Assembly: GCF_002797355.1 (NCBI RefSeq)
Contig: NZ_KZ454939.1
Location: 373,828 to 437,827 of the forward strand
Length of the DNA stretch: 64,000 nt
Reading direction: 5' to 3'
Source: Bacillus xiapuensis
GTDB lineage: Bacteria > Bacillota > Bacilli > Bacillales > Domibacillaceae
The translations under genes and the position numbers were made by a program. The notes under the pieces are model-generated. The model had not been told where the DNA came from and did no database searches. It saw only the letters and a program-made list of their open reading frames with translations. Each line of letters begins with the position of its first letter. Within the stretch, counting starts at the first letter, position 1. Shown piece by piece: positions 26,250-35,617 of this stretch.

Positions 26250-29200
26250 AAAAAGTTGGAATGCTGATTACAACAGTCTTGCTGCTTGTCTTTATTCCCA
26301 TTGTTCTCTGGTTTTTAGACAATGACAAGGAGCTGGAGGTCGTTATTATTGATAAAACTGTTCCGGATGAATCATTCAGAGAACATCTCGGGATTTCCTG
26401 GGTGTTAAACTTCTTTGGCTACCGGAAAAGCGATGGTTCGAAATATGAACCATCTGCTGACTACTTTGGATATATTCCGAATGAAGGGGAGCAGGCTGAT
26501 CGGATTCGCCCTTTTCCTCGTTCTTATGACCAAACCGATGTTCTTTATTTGGCGGATACGTACGGCGTGTATAAAGAGGATCTGGCGAAAAAAACTAAGG
26601 CGCGGCAAGGTTCCCGTTCTTCGCTCATTTATGGCGGGCTGCAAATGGAGGAATGGCAGCCTATTTTAAAGCGGCTAAATGCCGAAAAACCGCTCACCTT
26701 TATCGCTGAATTCAACTCACTCGCTTCACCGACGAGTGAGAAGGTGCGGGATAGCATGGAGGAGCAGCTTCAGCTGGATTGGTCCGGCTGGACGGGACGG
26801 TATTTTGCTGAGCTGAATCCAAAGATAAATCAAGAAATCCCCCGCTGGGTCATGAACCGGGATAGCGGCAGCTGGAAGTATAGAGGCCCCGGCTTTATTC
26901 TAGTTAAGGAAAGCACTCAAGAAGTTCTTGTATTACAAGAAGGCAAGCATTTTAGCGGCAAAGGCATCCATATGAAGTTTACAGAAGAAGGAAACGAGCG
27001 GTTTGGTCTGGAAAAGAGCGCGGATTATGCTTATTGGTTCGATATCGTCACGCCGAAGAACAAAGAAGATGTGTTAGCGTATTATGACTGGAATTTAACG
27101 GGCGATGGCAAACGTCTGTTGAAAGAACACCAAATCCCTTCCCTATTCGCCGGGGTCATTGAGACGCATCACAACCGTACCACCAGCTACTATTTCGCAG
27201 GAGATTTCAATGACATGGCCAATATGCCTTCTGTCTATCGGTTTAAAGGATTTGACTGGATAAAAAAAATCGCGAGCGCCAACTCAGAGGAAGAGTTTTT
27301 CTGGCAGACCTATGTCCCAATGATGAAAAAAATATTAGAGAAAGCTGACCGCAAACAGTCGAGCCGCCCGTCAAGTCAGCCGTCTGAGAAAAGCGGATCG
27401 GCAGTGTGTCCCTCGCGCGTCTCGGGTAAGACATTCGAGGTGAGAAAGGGGGATGACTGGAAGAAGCTGCGCATTAAAGGCGTTAATATCGGCATGGGCA
27501 AACCTGGTGCTTTTCCCGGGGAAGCAGCAATTACAGAAGAGGAGTATTATCGCTGGCTGACTTATATCGGTGACATGGGAGCGAATGCTATTCGGGTATA
27601 TACCCTTCATCCACCCGCTTTTTATCAAGCGTTAAAGCGCTATAATGAAGCACATCAAGAGCCGATTTATCTCTTCCACGGCGTTTGGATCGATGAGGGC
27701 TCACTTGCGGATACGCTGGATGCATTCGCAAGCCAAAATACGCAAGTCTTCCAGAAAGAAATGAAGCAGATTGCGGATGTCATTCATGGAAATGCCTACG
27801 TGGAGCCGAGTGCGGGTCATGCATCCGGTTCTTACCGCGCGGATATTTCGCCATATGTGATCGGCTGGATAATTGGCATTGAATGGTATCCGCATATGGT
27901 TCAAGGCACGAATAACAAGCATGAGGGAATAGGAGATTATAAAGGTAACTATTTTGAAACGAAACAAGCGTCCCCGTTTGAGCACTGGCTTGCCAAACAA
28001 ATGGATACGCTAATCAGCTATGAAAAGAAAACCTATCAATCGATTCGGCCGGTCAGCTTTACTAACTGGGTGACAACTGATCTATTAGATCACCCTTCCG
28101 AGCCCCATGAGGAAGAAGATTTAGTCAGTGTGAACCCTAATGTGATTCAAGTAAAGCATGACATGAAGAAAGTCAATCAATTCGCATCCTATCATGTTTA
28201 TCCGTATTACCCTGATTTCATGAACTATGAAGAGGATTATCTGAATTATAAAGATCATCGCGGAAGGTTTAACAGCTACGCCGCTTATTTGCGCGATTTG
28301 CACAAGGCGCATACTATGCCTGTGCTCATTGCAGAGTTCGGACTTCCAGCATCGCGGGGAATGACGCATGAAAATTCATTCGGCTACAATCAGGGGCTTC
28401 TGTCTGAGAAGCAGCAAGGAAAGCTGATTGCTGAATTGTATGAAGATATCGTACAGGAAGGCATGCTGGGAGGGCTTATTTTTACGTGGCAGGATGAATG
28501 GTTTAAGCGGACATGGAACACGATGGATTATGACAACCCCGATCGGCGTCCATTTTGGTCCAATGCGCAGACGAGTGAACAGCAATTTGGCTTGCTGAGC
28601 TTCGACCGCCACAAAATCAAAGTGGACGGACAGGTGAGCGATTGGAAAGAAGCAGCTCCTTTGTATAAGGAGAGCCGCGATCTGTGGGTTGACCATGATG
28701 AACGCTATCTATATTTCCGGATTCATAAGAGCAAAGCGCAAAAGGGTTATCCGGTGATCTTGCTGAACACGGTGGAAGGTCAAGGGAATCATCGTGCAGC
28801 TTCCATACGCGGCCTGTCTTTTTCTGACGGCGTTGATTTCTTGATTTCTCTACCCAATCGAAAGGAATCCCGGGTTCTTGTGGATGCTTATTACGACTTT
28901 TTTACGTATCAATACGGCATTAAGCTGAACATGCTTGAACCCGCTCCGCCGGTGCCGGTGAAAAACAGCGGCATCTTTCATCCTCAAAGGCTGGCTTTGA
29001 ATAAAGAACTGCTTATTCCTAAAACCGGAGAAAGAATTCCATTCAGCGCTTACGAAACGGGCAGGCTGCGGCATGGCAACGCCAATCCACAAGCCGCCGA
29101 TTATGATTCATTGGCCGATTACCGGATAAATGACGCGGCTAATGTTATAGAAGTGCGGATTCCCTGGCTGCTGTTAAACGTGAAGGATCCGAGCCAGAGA

Positions 29201-29440
29201 GAGGTGATGGGAGACTTTTATCGAAAGGGAATGACCTCAAGTGCCAAAACGGATGGCATAAAGGCAGGCCTTGTGTGGGTGAAGAATGATCAAGCCGCCG
29301 ACTCCCTGCCGCAAATGAAAAACGGAAAGATGCCAGAAATGAACACGTACAGCTGGAAACCATGGGATCAGCCCCTCTATAAAGAACGGTTAAAAGCTTC
29401 GTACGACGTGATCAAAGAAGCGTTTCAAAAAGATCGTTAG
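26246..29440 (+). CDS. Large membrane-anchored glycoside-hydrolase-like protein
   Basis: A 1064-residue protein with an N-terminal membrane anchor (residues about 4-25). A domain of unknown type (to about 390) includes VLYLADTYGVY. Next comes a TIM-barrel domain like GH2/GH5 enzymes, with candidate acid/base glutamate in IGIEWYP (about 541) and nucleophile in LIAEFGLP (about 695). The C-terminal region begins KVDGQVSDWKEA and resembles CBM9-like sugar-binding modules. It is probably extracellular and trims or releases the polymer made by the upstream synthase. It is translationally coupled to that gene. Confidence 0.65.
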   Translation: MKKVGMLITTVLLLVFIPIVLWFLDNDKELEVVIIDKTVPDESFREHLGISWVLNFFGYRKSDGSKYEPSADYFGYIPNEGEQADRIRPFPRSYDQTDVLYLADTYGVYKEDLAKKTKARQGSRSSLIYGGLQMEEWQPILKRLNAEKPLTFIAEFNSLASPTSEKVRDSMEEQLQLDWSGWTGRYFAELNPKINQEIPRWVMNRDSGSWKYRGPGFILVKESTQEVLVLQEGKHFSGKGIHMKFTEEGNERFGLEKSADYAYWFDIVTPKNKEDVLAYYDWNLTGDGKRLLKEHQIPSLFAGVIETHHNRTTSYYFAGDFNDMANMPSVYRFKGFDWIKKIASANSEEEFFWQTYVPMMKKILEKADRKQSSRPSSQPSEKSGSAVCPSRVSGKTFEVRKGDDWKKLRIKGVNIGMGKPGAFPGEAAITEEEYYRWLTYIGDMGANAIRVYTLHPPAFYQALKRYNEAHQEPIYLFHGVWIDEGSLADTLDAFASQNTQVFQKEMKQIADVIHGNAYVEPSAGHASGSYRADISPYVIGWIIGIEWYPHMVQGTNNKHEGIGDYKGNYFETKQASPFEHWLAKQMDTLISYEKKTYQSIRPVSFTNWVTTDLLDHPSEPHEEEDLVSVNPNVIQVKHDMKKVNQFASYHVYPYYPDFMNYEEDYLNYKDHRGRFNSYAAYLRDLHKAHTMPVLIAEFGLPASRGMTHENSFGYNQGLLSEKQQGKLIAELYEDIVQEGMLGGLIFTWQDEWFKRTWNTMDYDNPDRRPFWSNAQTSEQQFGLLSFDRHKIKVDGQVSDWKEAAPLYKESRDLWVDHDERYLYFRIHKSKAQKGYPVILLNTVEGQGNHRAASIRGLSFSDGVDFLISLPNRKESRVLVDAYYDFFTYQYGIKLNMLEPAPPVPVKNSGIFHPQRLALNKELLIPKTGERIPFSAYETGRLRHGNANPQAADYDSLADYRINDAANVIEVRIPWLLLNVKDPSQREVMGDFYRKGMTSSAKTDGIKAGLVWVKNDQAADSLPQMKNGKMPEMNTYSWKPWDQPLYKERLKASYDVIKEAFQKDR

Positions 29441-29467
29441 GCGTTTCTGAAAAGCGGAAAAAACGCG

Positions 29468-29500
29468 AAGGCTGCTCTATAAATGGAGCAGTCTTTTTTT
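29468..29500 (+). terminator. Terminator of the polysaccharide operon
   Basis: GGCTGCTC pairs with GGAGCAGTC, followed by seven T. Confidence 0.85.
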
Positions 29501-29515
29501 ATCTTGCATGTAAGA

Positions 29516-29580
29516 TGCCGTAAGACTCTCGGCCGAAGAATGGAGCGGAGGATTAAAAGTCTAAGCGGGGAGCAAGGAAA
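29516..29580 (+). repeat. Dispersed structured repeat, copy H (5' part only)
   Basis: CGTAAGACT, AATGGAGCGG and AAAAGTCTAAGCGGG align without gaps with the 5' end of copy D (48891-48944). The hairpin core and 3' stem are absent. Confidence 0.6.
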
Positions 29581-29737
29581 CTGTCGCTATTTAAAGTTTT
29601 TTGTCTAGCCGGCAATCGGCAGGTTGAGCTCTTTCTTTTTCGTCTCCACCCAAGATACAGTTCTGCTGCAGGACCTTGCGTCATACACTGAAAGCGACAG
29701 CTTGTATTTCATTTAAAAGCGAACAGGGGGATTCACA

Positions 29738-30724
29738 TTGAAAAAACGCAGCAGCCGATTGTTTGTGGTCGTTGTCTTAGCCTTGATGATGGTCTTATCT
29801 GCTTGCAATAGCGGAGATAAAGAAACAAGCGGAGGGGAGAAGAAAGGGGCAGCAAAGAATATTAGCATAGCCACGGGCGGAACGGGCGGAACTTACTACC
29901 CGCTGGGCGGCTCTATGGCCAATATTGTTTCGGAACATACAGGAATGGAGGCCAATGCCCAGTCCTCGGGCGCGTCAGCGGAAAATTTAACCGCCATTAA
30001 AAATGGAGAGGTAGATATTGCTTTTACTCAAACCGACATTGCTTCCTACGCGATGAGCGGGAAGGAAATGTTTAAAGAGGCAAAGATTGATAATTTCCAT
30101 GGAATCGGCACATTGTATCCTGAAACGATTCAAATTGTCACTGCGAAAGCGAGCGGGATTAATTCTGTTCAAGATTTGAAAGGGAAGGCGGTGTCTGTTG
30201 GCGCGCCTGGATCGGGAACAGCGCCTAATGCCCAGCAAATCTTGGAGGTTCATGGGTTGTCCTTTGATGACATTAAAAAGCGTGACCTTTCCTTTGATGA
30301 ATCAACCGAGGGCATTCAGGACGGAAGCATTGATGCCGCCTTTATCACCGCAGGAACGCCTACCGGCGCGGTGGAAGCGCTATCCGCCCAAAAGGATATA
30401 AAGATTATACCGATTGAGAAAGAAAAGGCCCAAGAGCTGATCCAAAAGTATCCTTACTATTCTGAGGATACGGTAGCAAAAGGCACGTACAAAATTTCTG
30501 AAGATGTGCCGACAGTGGCAGTGAAAGCGATGCTTGTAGCCGGTGATACCCTGGATGAAGAAACGGTGTATGAATTGACAAAAGCAATCTTCGATCATAC
30601 GGATCAAATTACGCATGCGAAGGGCAAGTTAATCAAAGCAGAAACGGCGCTTGAAGGATTGGGGGATGTCACGCTGCACCCGGGGGCTGAGAAATACTTT
30701 AAAGAAAAAGGGATAGCTAAATGA
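29738..30724 (+). CDS. TAXI-family TRAP transporter binding lipoprotein
   Basis: The 328-residue extracytoplasmic receptor has a lipobox (MMVLSAC, Cys23) and the TAXI signature SIATGGTGGTYYPLGGSMA. It also has the family's typical DIAFTQTDIASYA and VGAPGSGT motifs. It captures a carboxylate, perhaps glutamate or a related acid, for the fused permease encoded downstream. The start is TTG 29738, preceded by AGGGGG. A perfect hairpin after the gene probably lets the receptor be made in excess. Confidence 0.87.
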   Translation: MKKRSSRLFVVVVLALMMVLSACNSGDKETSGGEKKGAAKNISIATGGTGGTYYPLGGSMANIVSEHTGMEANAQSSGASAENLTAIKNGEVDIAFTQTDIASYAMSGKEMFKEAKIDNFHGIGTLYPETIQIVTAKASGINSVQDLKGKAVSVGAPGSGTAPNAQQILEVHGLSFDDIKKRDLSFDESTEGIQDGSIDAAFITAGTPTGAVEALSAQKDIKIIPIEKEKAQELIQKYPYYSEDTVAKGTYKISEDVPTVAVKAMLVAGDTLDEETVYELTKAIFDHTDQITHAKGKLIKAETALEGLGDVTLHPGAEKYFKEKGIAK

Positions 30725-30730
30725 TGAAAT

Positions 30731-30770
30731 GTGAAAATGATAGACTGAATGCTTTCGGTCTATCATTTTC
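30731..30770 (+). terminator. Hairpin between TAXI receptor and permease genes
   Basis: GAAAATGATAGAC and GTCTATCATTTTC form a perfect 13-bp stem around an 11-base loop. The end is TTTTC with no long T-run, so partial termination or mRNA stabilisation is likely. Confidence 0.7.
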
Positions 30771-30791
30771 ATACGAATGACAGGAGGAAAA

Positions 30792-31313
30792 ATGAATAGC
30801 CGGAAAAAAGCAGTCCCTCTTATCTTCCTCTTTCTGGCGGCCGCATGCTGGCTTTTTATCCCATCTAAGCCGGCTGTCGTTTTCACTTTTGAAAACACGG
30901 ATCAATGGCTGGCCTATATGCCGCTGCAAAAGACGAACACCTTTCAGATTCAATATACACACTCCATTCACCTGACAGAGGTCATAGAAACGTATCAAAT
31001 TGAACAGGAGCAGTTTGTGCAGAAGGAACTGCAGTATGAGAGATTTGCGATTGGTATGCCTGCTGGTGCGGAAGGCAAAGAACGGTTCGTGGAGAAAGAT
31101 GGAAAGTATTACATTACCGGCATGCAACGGAAGCTTCCATGGATTGATATGCGTATCGGGCAAGTGAAGGCCAATCACCGAATGAACTATAAAGGAAGAA
31201 CTCATCCATTATCGGACTGTTTGTCCCCGGGGATGTGGGTGCGAGTGCAATTCAAGCGCCTCAGCTTGTGGCAGCAGTGGAAAGGAGTAAATCTCAATGA
31301 GCCATGCGTTTGA
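30792..31313 (+). CDS. DUF1850 protein of the TAXI-TRAP system
   Basis: A 173-residue protein with an N-terminal membrane anchor and the DUF1850 pattern (FQIQYTHSIHLTEVIETYQI, then FAIGMPAGAEGKERFVEKDG). DUF1850 genes usually sit between TAXI receptor and permease genes, and the protein is thought to be an accessory. AGGAGG precedes ATG 30792, which is better than ATG 30777. It overlaps the permease gene by 17 bases. Confidence 0.8.
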   Translation: MNSRKKAVPLIFLFLAAACWLFIPSKPAVVFTFENTDQWLAYMPLQKTNTFQIQYTHSIHLTEVIETYQIEQEQFVQKELQYERFAIGMPAGAEGKERFVEKDGKYYITGMQRKLPWIDMRIGQVKANHRMNYKGRTHPLSDCLSPGMWVRVQFKRLSLWQQWKGVNLNEPCV

Positions 31314-33261
31314 AACGCTTTCCAAGGAGAAGCAGCCATTGCTTGAAAAATATGATTCAGAGGCCAGGATGAGAAAATTGAAAGGGGTTACAGGGTGGCT
31401 TGTTTTTCTTGGATTAATCGCTTTTTCTTTGTTTCAGCTCTATACCGCTGTTTTTGGTGTGTTTACCGCTCAAATTCAGCGCTCTGTTCATCTCGGTTTC
31501 GCCCTTACCCTCATTTTCCTCCTATTTCCGGCCAGCCGGAAAAAAAGGAAGAAAGGGAGGCTGCAAGTCGCTTGGTATGATCTTGTGCTCGCTAGTTTGA
31601 GCTTTGGCATCGGTGCCTATTGGCCGGTGCATATAGAGGAGATTGTGAACAGAGCTGGCGTGCTAACCGAAATGGACCTGTGGGTGGGATTTCTGGCGAT
31701 TGTTCTTGTTTTAGAAGCGACTCGCCGGGCGGTTGGATTGCCGATCATGATCATAGCGGCATTGTTTTTAGCCTATGGCTATTTCGGGCCGTATATGCCT
31801 AATTTCTTGGCGCATCGCGGCTTAAGCATAGAGCGGCTTATTCAAACGATGTTTTTTACGACGGAGGGCATTTTAGGAACGCCGCTGGCGGTGTCTTCCA
31901 CTTATATTTTCTTGTTCTTGCTATTTGGAGCTTTTCTTGTAAGAACTGGAGTGGGACAGTACTTTAATGATTTGGCGGTCGCAGTCGCTGGGAGAAGCAC
32001 GGGCGGACCGGCGAAGGTAGCGATCTTTTCGAGCGCGCTTCAAGGCACGATTAGCGGAAGCTCGGTTGCCAATGTGGTCACATCGGGATCATTTACGATT
32101 CCGATGATGAAAAAGCTGGGATACAAAAAGGAGTTTGCTGGTGCGGTGGAAGCGGCAGCATCAACAGGCGGACAGCTGATGCCGCCCATTATGGGCGCGG
32201 CTGCCTTTTTAATGGTTGAGTTTATCGGCAACGGGATCACGTATTGGGATATTGCCAAAGCGGCAGTCATACCGGCTCTGCTCTATTTCACAGGGGTATG
32301 GATTATGACACATTTAGAAGCCAAACGAATGGGATTAAAGGGCTTGACAAAAGAACAGATGCCCAATCGCAAAGAAATCTTAAAAAACATTTATTTGCTC
32401 ATTCCGATTCTTTCGGTCATCGTTTTATTGATGAGCGGTTTTACCGTTACACATGCAGCGCTTTATTCCATTGTGATCTGTTTAGCGGTAGGGTGGATAA
32501 ATCGCGGAGTGAGGATGAGATGGAGTGATATTCCATCAGCCTTAGCAGACGGAGCCCGGACAGCTTTAGCTGTCGCGGCCGCAACCGCTGCGGCGGGGAT
32601 GATTGTCGGAATCGTCACGAAGACTGGTCTCGGGTTAAAGCTGGCGAACGGTTTATTGGATTTGGCGGGGGGCTTGCTGATTCCTACGCTTCTGTTAACG
32701 ATGGTCGCTTCCATCATCCTTGGCATGGGGTCACCTACAACGGCAAATTATGTCATCACCTCTACAATTGCGGCACCGGCTATTATTTTGCTCGGGGTGC
32801 CGGATTTATCTGCTCATTTGTTTGTCTTTTACTTTGGCATCATAGCGGATGTTACACCGCCTGTGGCACTGGCGGCGTTTGCTGCCGCAGGAGTTGCCGG
32901 GGGAGAGCCGATCAAGACGGGCGTGCAGTCGGCTAAACTAGCCATCGCGGCCTTCCTTATTCCCTATGTCTTTGTTCTGTCGCCTCAGATGTTAATGATT
33001 GATACGACGCCATGGGAGCTAGTATGGGTGATTTTCACAGCCCTGTCAGGCATGGCGGCCATTGGAGCGGGAATGATCGGATTTTGGATGCGGAAAATGC
33101 CCTGGTGGGAGCGGGTGCTTGCCATCGGCACCGGTCTGCTGTTAATTTATCCAGAGGGGATTTCTGATATAACGGGTTTTATCTTATTTGCGGTGCTGCT
33201 TCTCCTTCAATTCTTAGGAAGGCGGAGTGGAGATCAATCAACTGGAGCGGCCGGTCTGTAA
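31297..33261 (+). CDS. TRAP transporter fused permease (small and large subunits)
   Basis: The 654-residue permease joins the four-segment small subunit and the twelve-segment large subunit in one chain, as is usual in TAXI systems. Typical stretches are GTISGSSVANVVTSGSFTIP, AAASTGGQLMPPIMGAAAF and GMGSPTTANYVITSTIAAPA. It uses an ion gradient to import substrate passed from the receptor. The start lies inside the DUF1850 gene. Confidence 0.9.
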   Translation: MSHAFETLSKEKQPLLEKYDSEARMRKLKGVTGWLVFLGLIAFSLFQLYTAVFGVFTAQIQRSVHLGFALTLIFLLFPASRKKRKKGRLQVAWYDLVLASLSFGIGAYWPVHIEEIVNRAGVLTEMDLWVGFLAIVLVLEATRRAVGLPIMIIAALFLAYGYFGPYMPNFLAHRGLSIERLIQTMFFTTEGILGTPLAVSSTYIFLFLLFGAFLVRTGVGQYFNDLAVAVAGRSTGGPAKVAIFSSALQGTISGSSVANVVTSGSFTIPMMKKLGYKKEFAGAVEAAASTGGQLMPPIMGAAAFLMVEFIGNGITYWDIAKAAVIPALLYFTGVWIMTHLEAKRMGLKGLTKEQMPNRKEILKNIYLLIPILSVIVLLMSGFTVTHAALYSIVICLAVGWINRGVRMRWSDIPSALADGARTALAVAAATAAAGMIVGIVTKTGLGLKLANGLLDLAGGLLIPTLLLTMVASIILGMGSPTTANYVITSTIAAPAIILLGVPDLSAHLFVFYFGIIADVTPPVALAAFAAAGVAGGEPIKTGVQSAKLAIAAFLIPYVFVLSPQMLMIDTTPWELVWVIFTALSGMAAIGAGMIGFWMRKMPWWERVLAIGTGLLLIYPEGISDITGFILFAVLLLLQFLGRRSGDQSTGAAGL

Positions 33262-33269
33262 AAGGCTGA

Positions 33270-33312
33270 AAATCAAGGAAGCCGCCCTTATTCTGGCGGC
33301 TTCCTTGATTTA
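33270..33312 (+). terminator. Terminator of the TAXI-TRAP operon
   Basis: AAATCAAGGAAGCCGCC and GGCGGCTTCCTTGATTT form a perfect 17-bp stem. Confidence 0.8.
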
Positions 33313-33317
33313 GCTCG

Positions 33318-33520
33318 CATGTAAGATGATATAAGAAAAGCGGGAAGAGGAAGCAAAAGTCCATGCGGGCGATCATGGCCTCTAAATGCCTGATTCATTC
33401 GACCTGCACGATGCAGGTGACAAAGGCGCTGCAGCAGGACGCTTCGATGGCCGCCTTTGTTCTTCTTTTCAACAGCGGAAAGGAAAGAAGGCCACAGCTG
33501 TTGAAAGGCTTGCCTTATAT
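33318..33520 (+). repeat. Dispersed structured repeat, copy A (most complete)
   Basis: Three consecutive hairpins can form: CCTGCA/TGCAGG (33403-33417), ACAAAGGCG/CGCCTTTGT (33419-33427 with 33452-33460), and TTTCAACAGC/GCTGTTGAAA (33467-33476 with 33497-33506). The 5' part holds GCAAAAGTCC and TAAATGCCTGATTCATTCG. It lies between convergent genes. Similar elements occur at several other intergenic sites in the window. Confidence 0.75.
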
Positions 33521-34255
33521 ATCGAATGGATCCGCTGAATTAGAAAAAGTGAGGGCTTGCCGGCCCATTTGTATCCAAGCTTGTTCAAAATTCTTGCGAT
33601 TGATGCGCACGTTCTTTTCTTTCTTTAGCGGATCATTCACGTAGACATACTCTTCATCAAAGCCAGTGATTACGGAGCTGTGCTGGCGATAAGTGACTTT
33701 TATCGTTCCTTCCTCCGTCTGCCAAGTTTCAAATTGATCCGGGGGAAGCTCTTTATACCGCGCGTTAATAATGACCCAAACAGGCAAGCCCTTCTCTACA
33801 GCCTGATATAAATCCTCCGGTGCTTTCCCGGTTAAGTTCACAATTTGATCTTCATTTACATATTGTTTAGCCAAGTCAATAATCGGTTCCACATACACCC
33901 CTAATCCGTCATGTTTGAGCGACTGCATATTTCCAACAAAGCCTTGGTGCATGTTGCCTTTAAATTTCCCTTGCTGGAAGGGCTCTTTCTTTATTTTTTG
34001 TGCTAACTCCATCTTGTTCACCTCATAGCCGTTGTAATTTAACAGCATGGCTAAACTCGTCACTTCACATCCCCTAACTAATTCGGGAAGCTGTGAGATT
34101 AAGGGAACATCCGTTATTTGATGGCTGGCTGATTCCGCTTTACCTGCTATAGTAGAGAGCTTCTTTTGCTGGTAGCTGTCATAAAGAAGCCAGCATGCTG
34201 CAGCAAATAAGCCGACGGCTAAGATGGTTCCTATGAAACTCAATTTTATATTCAA
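33515..34255 (-). CDS. C39-like cysteine peptidase family protein, membrane-anchored
   Basis: A 246-residue protein with an N-terminal hydrophobic anchor (residues about 5-26). The peptidase C39-like fold shows its catalytic cysteine in VRGCEVTSLAMLLNY and histidine in YRQHSSVITGFDEEYVYVNDP. These proteins act outside the membrane, but their substrates in bacilli are mostly unknown. The nearest Shine-Dalgarno (AGGAG) is rather far from ATG 34255; a TTG at 34261 is an alternative start. Its 3' end touches the repeat element. Confidence 0.72.
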   Translation of the reverse strand: MNIKLSFIGTILAVGLFAAACWLLYDSYQQKKLSTIAGKAESASHQITDVPLISQLPELVRGCEVTSLAMLLNYNGYEVNKMELAQKIKKEPFQQGKFKGNMHQGFVGNMQSLKHDGLGVYVEPIIDLAKQYVNEDQIVNLTGKAPEDLYQAVEKGLPVWVIINARYKELPPDQFETWQTEEGTIKVTYRQHSSVITGFDEEYVYVNDPLKKEKNVRINRKNFEQAWIQMGRQALTFSNSADPFDI

Positions 34256-34534
34256 ATGATGAACACGCTCCTGATTTTATGAGTAATTAACTATATTATA
34301 CAAAATATAAAGAAAAGTTCCAGACAACCATTTTCCATCATAAATATTCAGAAAAATAAAAAATATATAACAAGCTGCAAATGCTAGAAAACAGAAAAGT
34401 ATACATCATCATAATGGATCAATGGGGCGGATTGCAGGATGGGGATCAGACTATGGAAAGAAAAATGTATGGTAAACTGATGATAGCTTCCACAAAGCTA
34501 GCTGCTGTAATCGAATTTCAAAGGAGAAAGAGGA

Positions 34535-34831
34535 ATGAAAAAAATATACGATAGCGTCATCCAATTTCGAGATGAACGAAGCTGGAAACAGTACCACGAT
34601 GAAAAGGATTTAGCGATTTCCATTTCTTTAGAGGCGAATGAACTGCTTGAGAATTTCCAATGGAGAAGCAGTGCAGAGGCCATTGCCGCTTCCAGACAAA
34701 ACATCAAGGAAGAAATGGCCGATATCCTTATTTATTTAATTCAGATGGCGGATAAAATGGGCATCAATTTAGAAGAAGAGGTGCTGAATAAGCTCAAAAA
34801 GAACGCAATAAAATACCCCGTTAAAAAATAG
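34535..34831 (+). CDS. MazG-like nucleotide pyrophosphohydrolase
   Basis: A 98-residue all-alpha protein of the MazG/RS21-C6 type, which hydrolyses non-canonical nucleoside triphosphates. The metal-binding helices are visible: ISLEANELLENFQW (ExxE) and IKEEMADILIYLIQMAD (EExxD). RBS is AAAGGAGAAAGAGG. It stands alone and is followed by a repeat element. Confidence 0.8.
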   Translation: MKKIYDSVIQFRDERSWKQYHDEKDLAISISLEANELLENFQWRSSAEAIAASRQNIKEEMADILIYLIQMADKMGINLEEEVLNKLKKNAIKYPVKK

Positions 34832-34965
34832 TGCAGTGAGTAAAATAGAAGAATCATTATAGAGAGGGAAGACGACCAACACATTGAATTCCAAAACTTA
34901 AGGGTGCTGAGTTTACGGCATTCTGAGCTTCATTATTCCGCATATGCGCTGCCGCAGGACGCTTC

Positions 34966-35136
34966 CTTTCCAAAATGGAGGGAGGAACGGCGCTAAACGG
35001 AAGATTGCAGCACTTAAATGACCGATTCGTTCGGAGCTGAACGAGCAGGTGACAAAAGATGTTGCAAGGCACCTTTGTTTTTCTTTTTCAGCAGCGGGGA
35101 GGAAAGAAAACCCCGCTGCTTGAAAGTTCACTTTAT
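34966..35136 (+). repeat. Dispersed structured repeat, copy B
   Basis: It shares CCAAAATGGA with copy D and CCGATTCGTTCGG, CAGGTGACAAA and CACCTTTGTT with copy A. The 3' hairpin here is TTTCAGCAGCGGGG / CCCCGCTGCTTGAAA (35086-35099 with 35111-35125). It differs from copy A on both arms yet stays paired. Confidence 0.72.
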
Positions 35137-35216
35137 TTTCAAATCGAAAGATCTCTTTCTGGAAAACCTATTTTTACGTTTTCGGCTGCTTTCGCGAAAG
35201 GAGAAAAGGCCCCTGG

Positions 35217-35617
35217 TTACTCCTCTATGAATGCTGGAAGCTTCTCTTTCACGATTTTTTCCCAGCCTTCATCCATAATATTGCGGATATGGGACTTGTC
35301 CGCTTTCCAACCGGAGTGAATCAAAGTAAACTCCGTTGCCTTGTCCCCTGCCTTTTTCAATTTGAATGTAAGATGCCAATCTGTATCCCAGTCGAACCCG
35401 ACAAGGTTCGGCGGATCAAGTTCGGTTACTTTGCAAGGAGAATCGCCGTATGCTCCTGTGTGAAGAACGAATTTTTTCCTAATACAGCTTCAAATGTATT
35501 AGCCATCCACCAGGCGGCGAGTCCTTCTGAGGTAGCCGCCGCTTTCCATACTGTTTCAATCGGAGCATGGAGAGTAACCGTTTTACGAATATCCGGCAAT
35601 GCTTCATTTGCTTTCAT
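35217..35617 (-). pseudogene. yndB: YndB-like SRPBCC (AHSA1) protein, frameshifted
   Basis: The first frame (from 35617) reads LPDIRKTVTLHAPIETVWKA and AAWWMANTFEAVLGK. It derails after an A6 run (T6 on the + strand, 35472-35477). In the next frame the protein continues with FVLHTGAYGDSPCKVTELDP, then FTLIHSGWKADKSHIR, and stops at 35217. Together they give a normal YndB-like START-fold protein of the Hsp90-activator homologue group. One missing A explains the break. It is either a true pseudogene or a homopolymer sequencing error. Confidence 0.8.
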
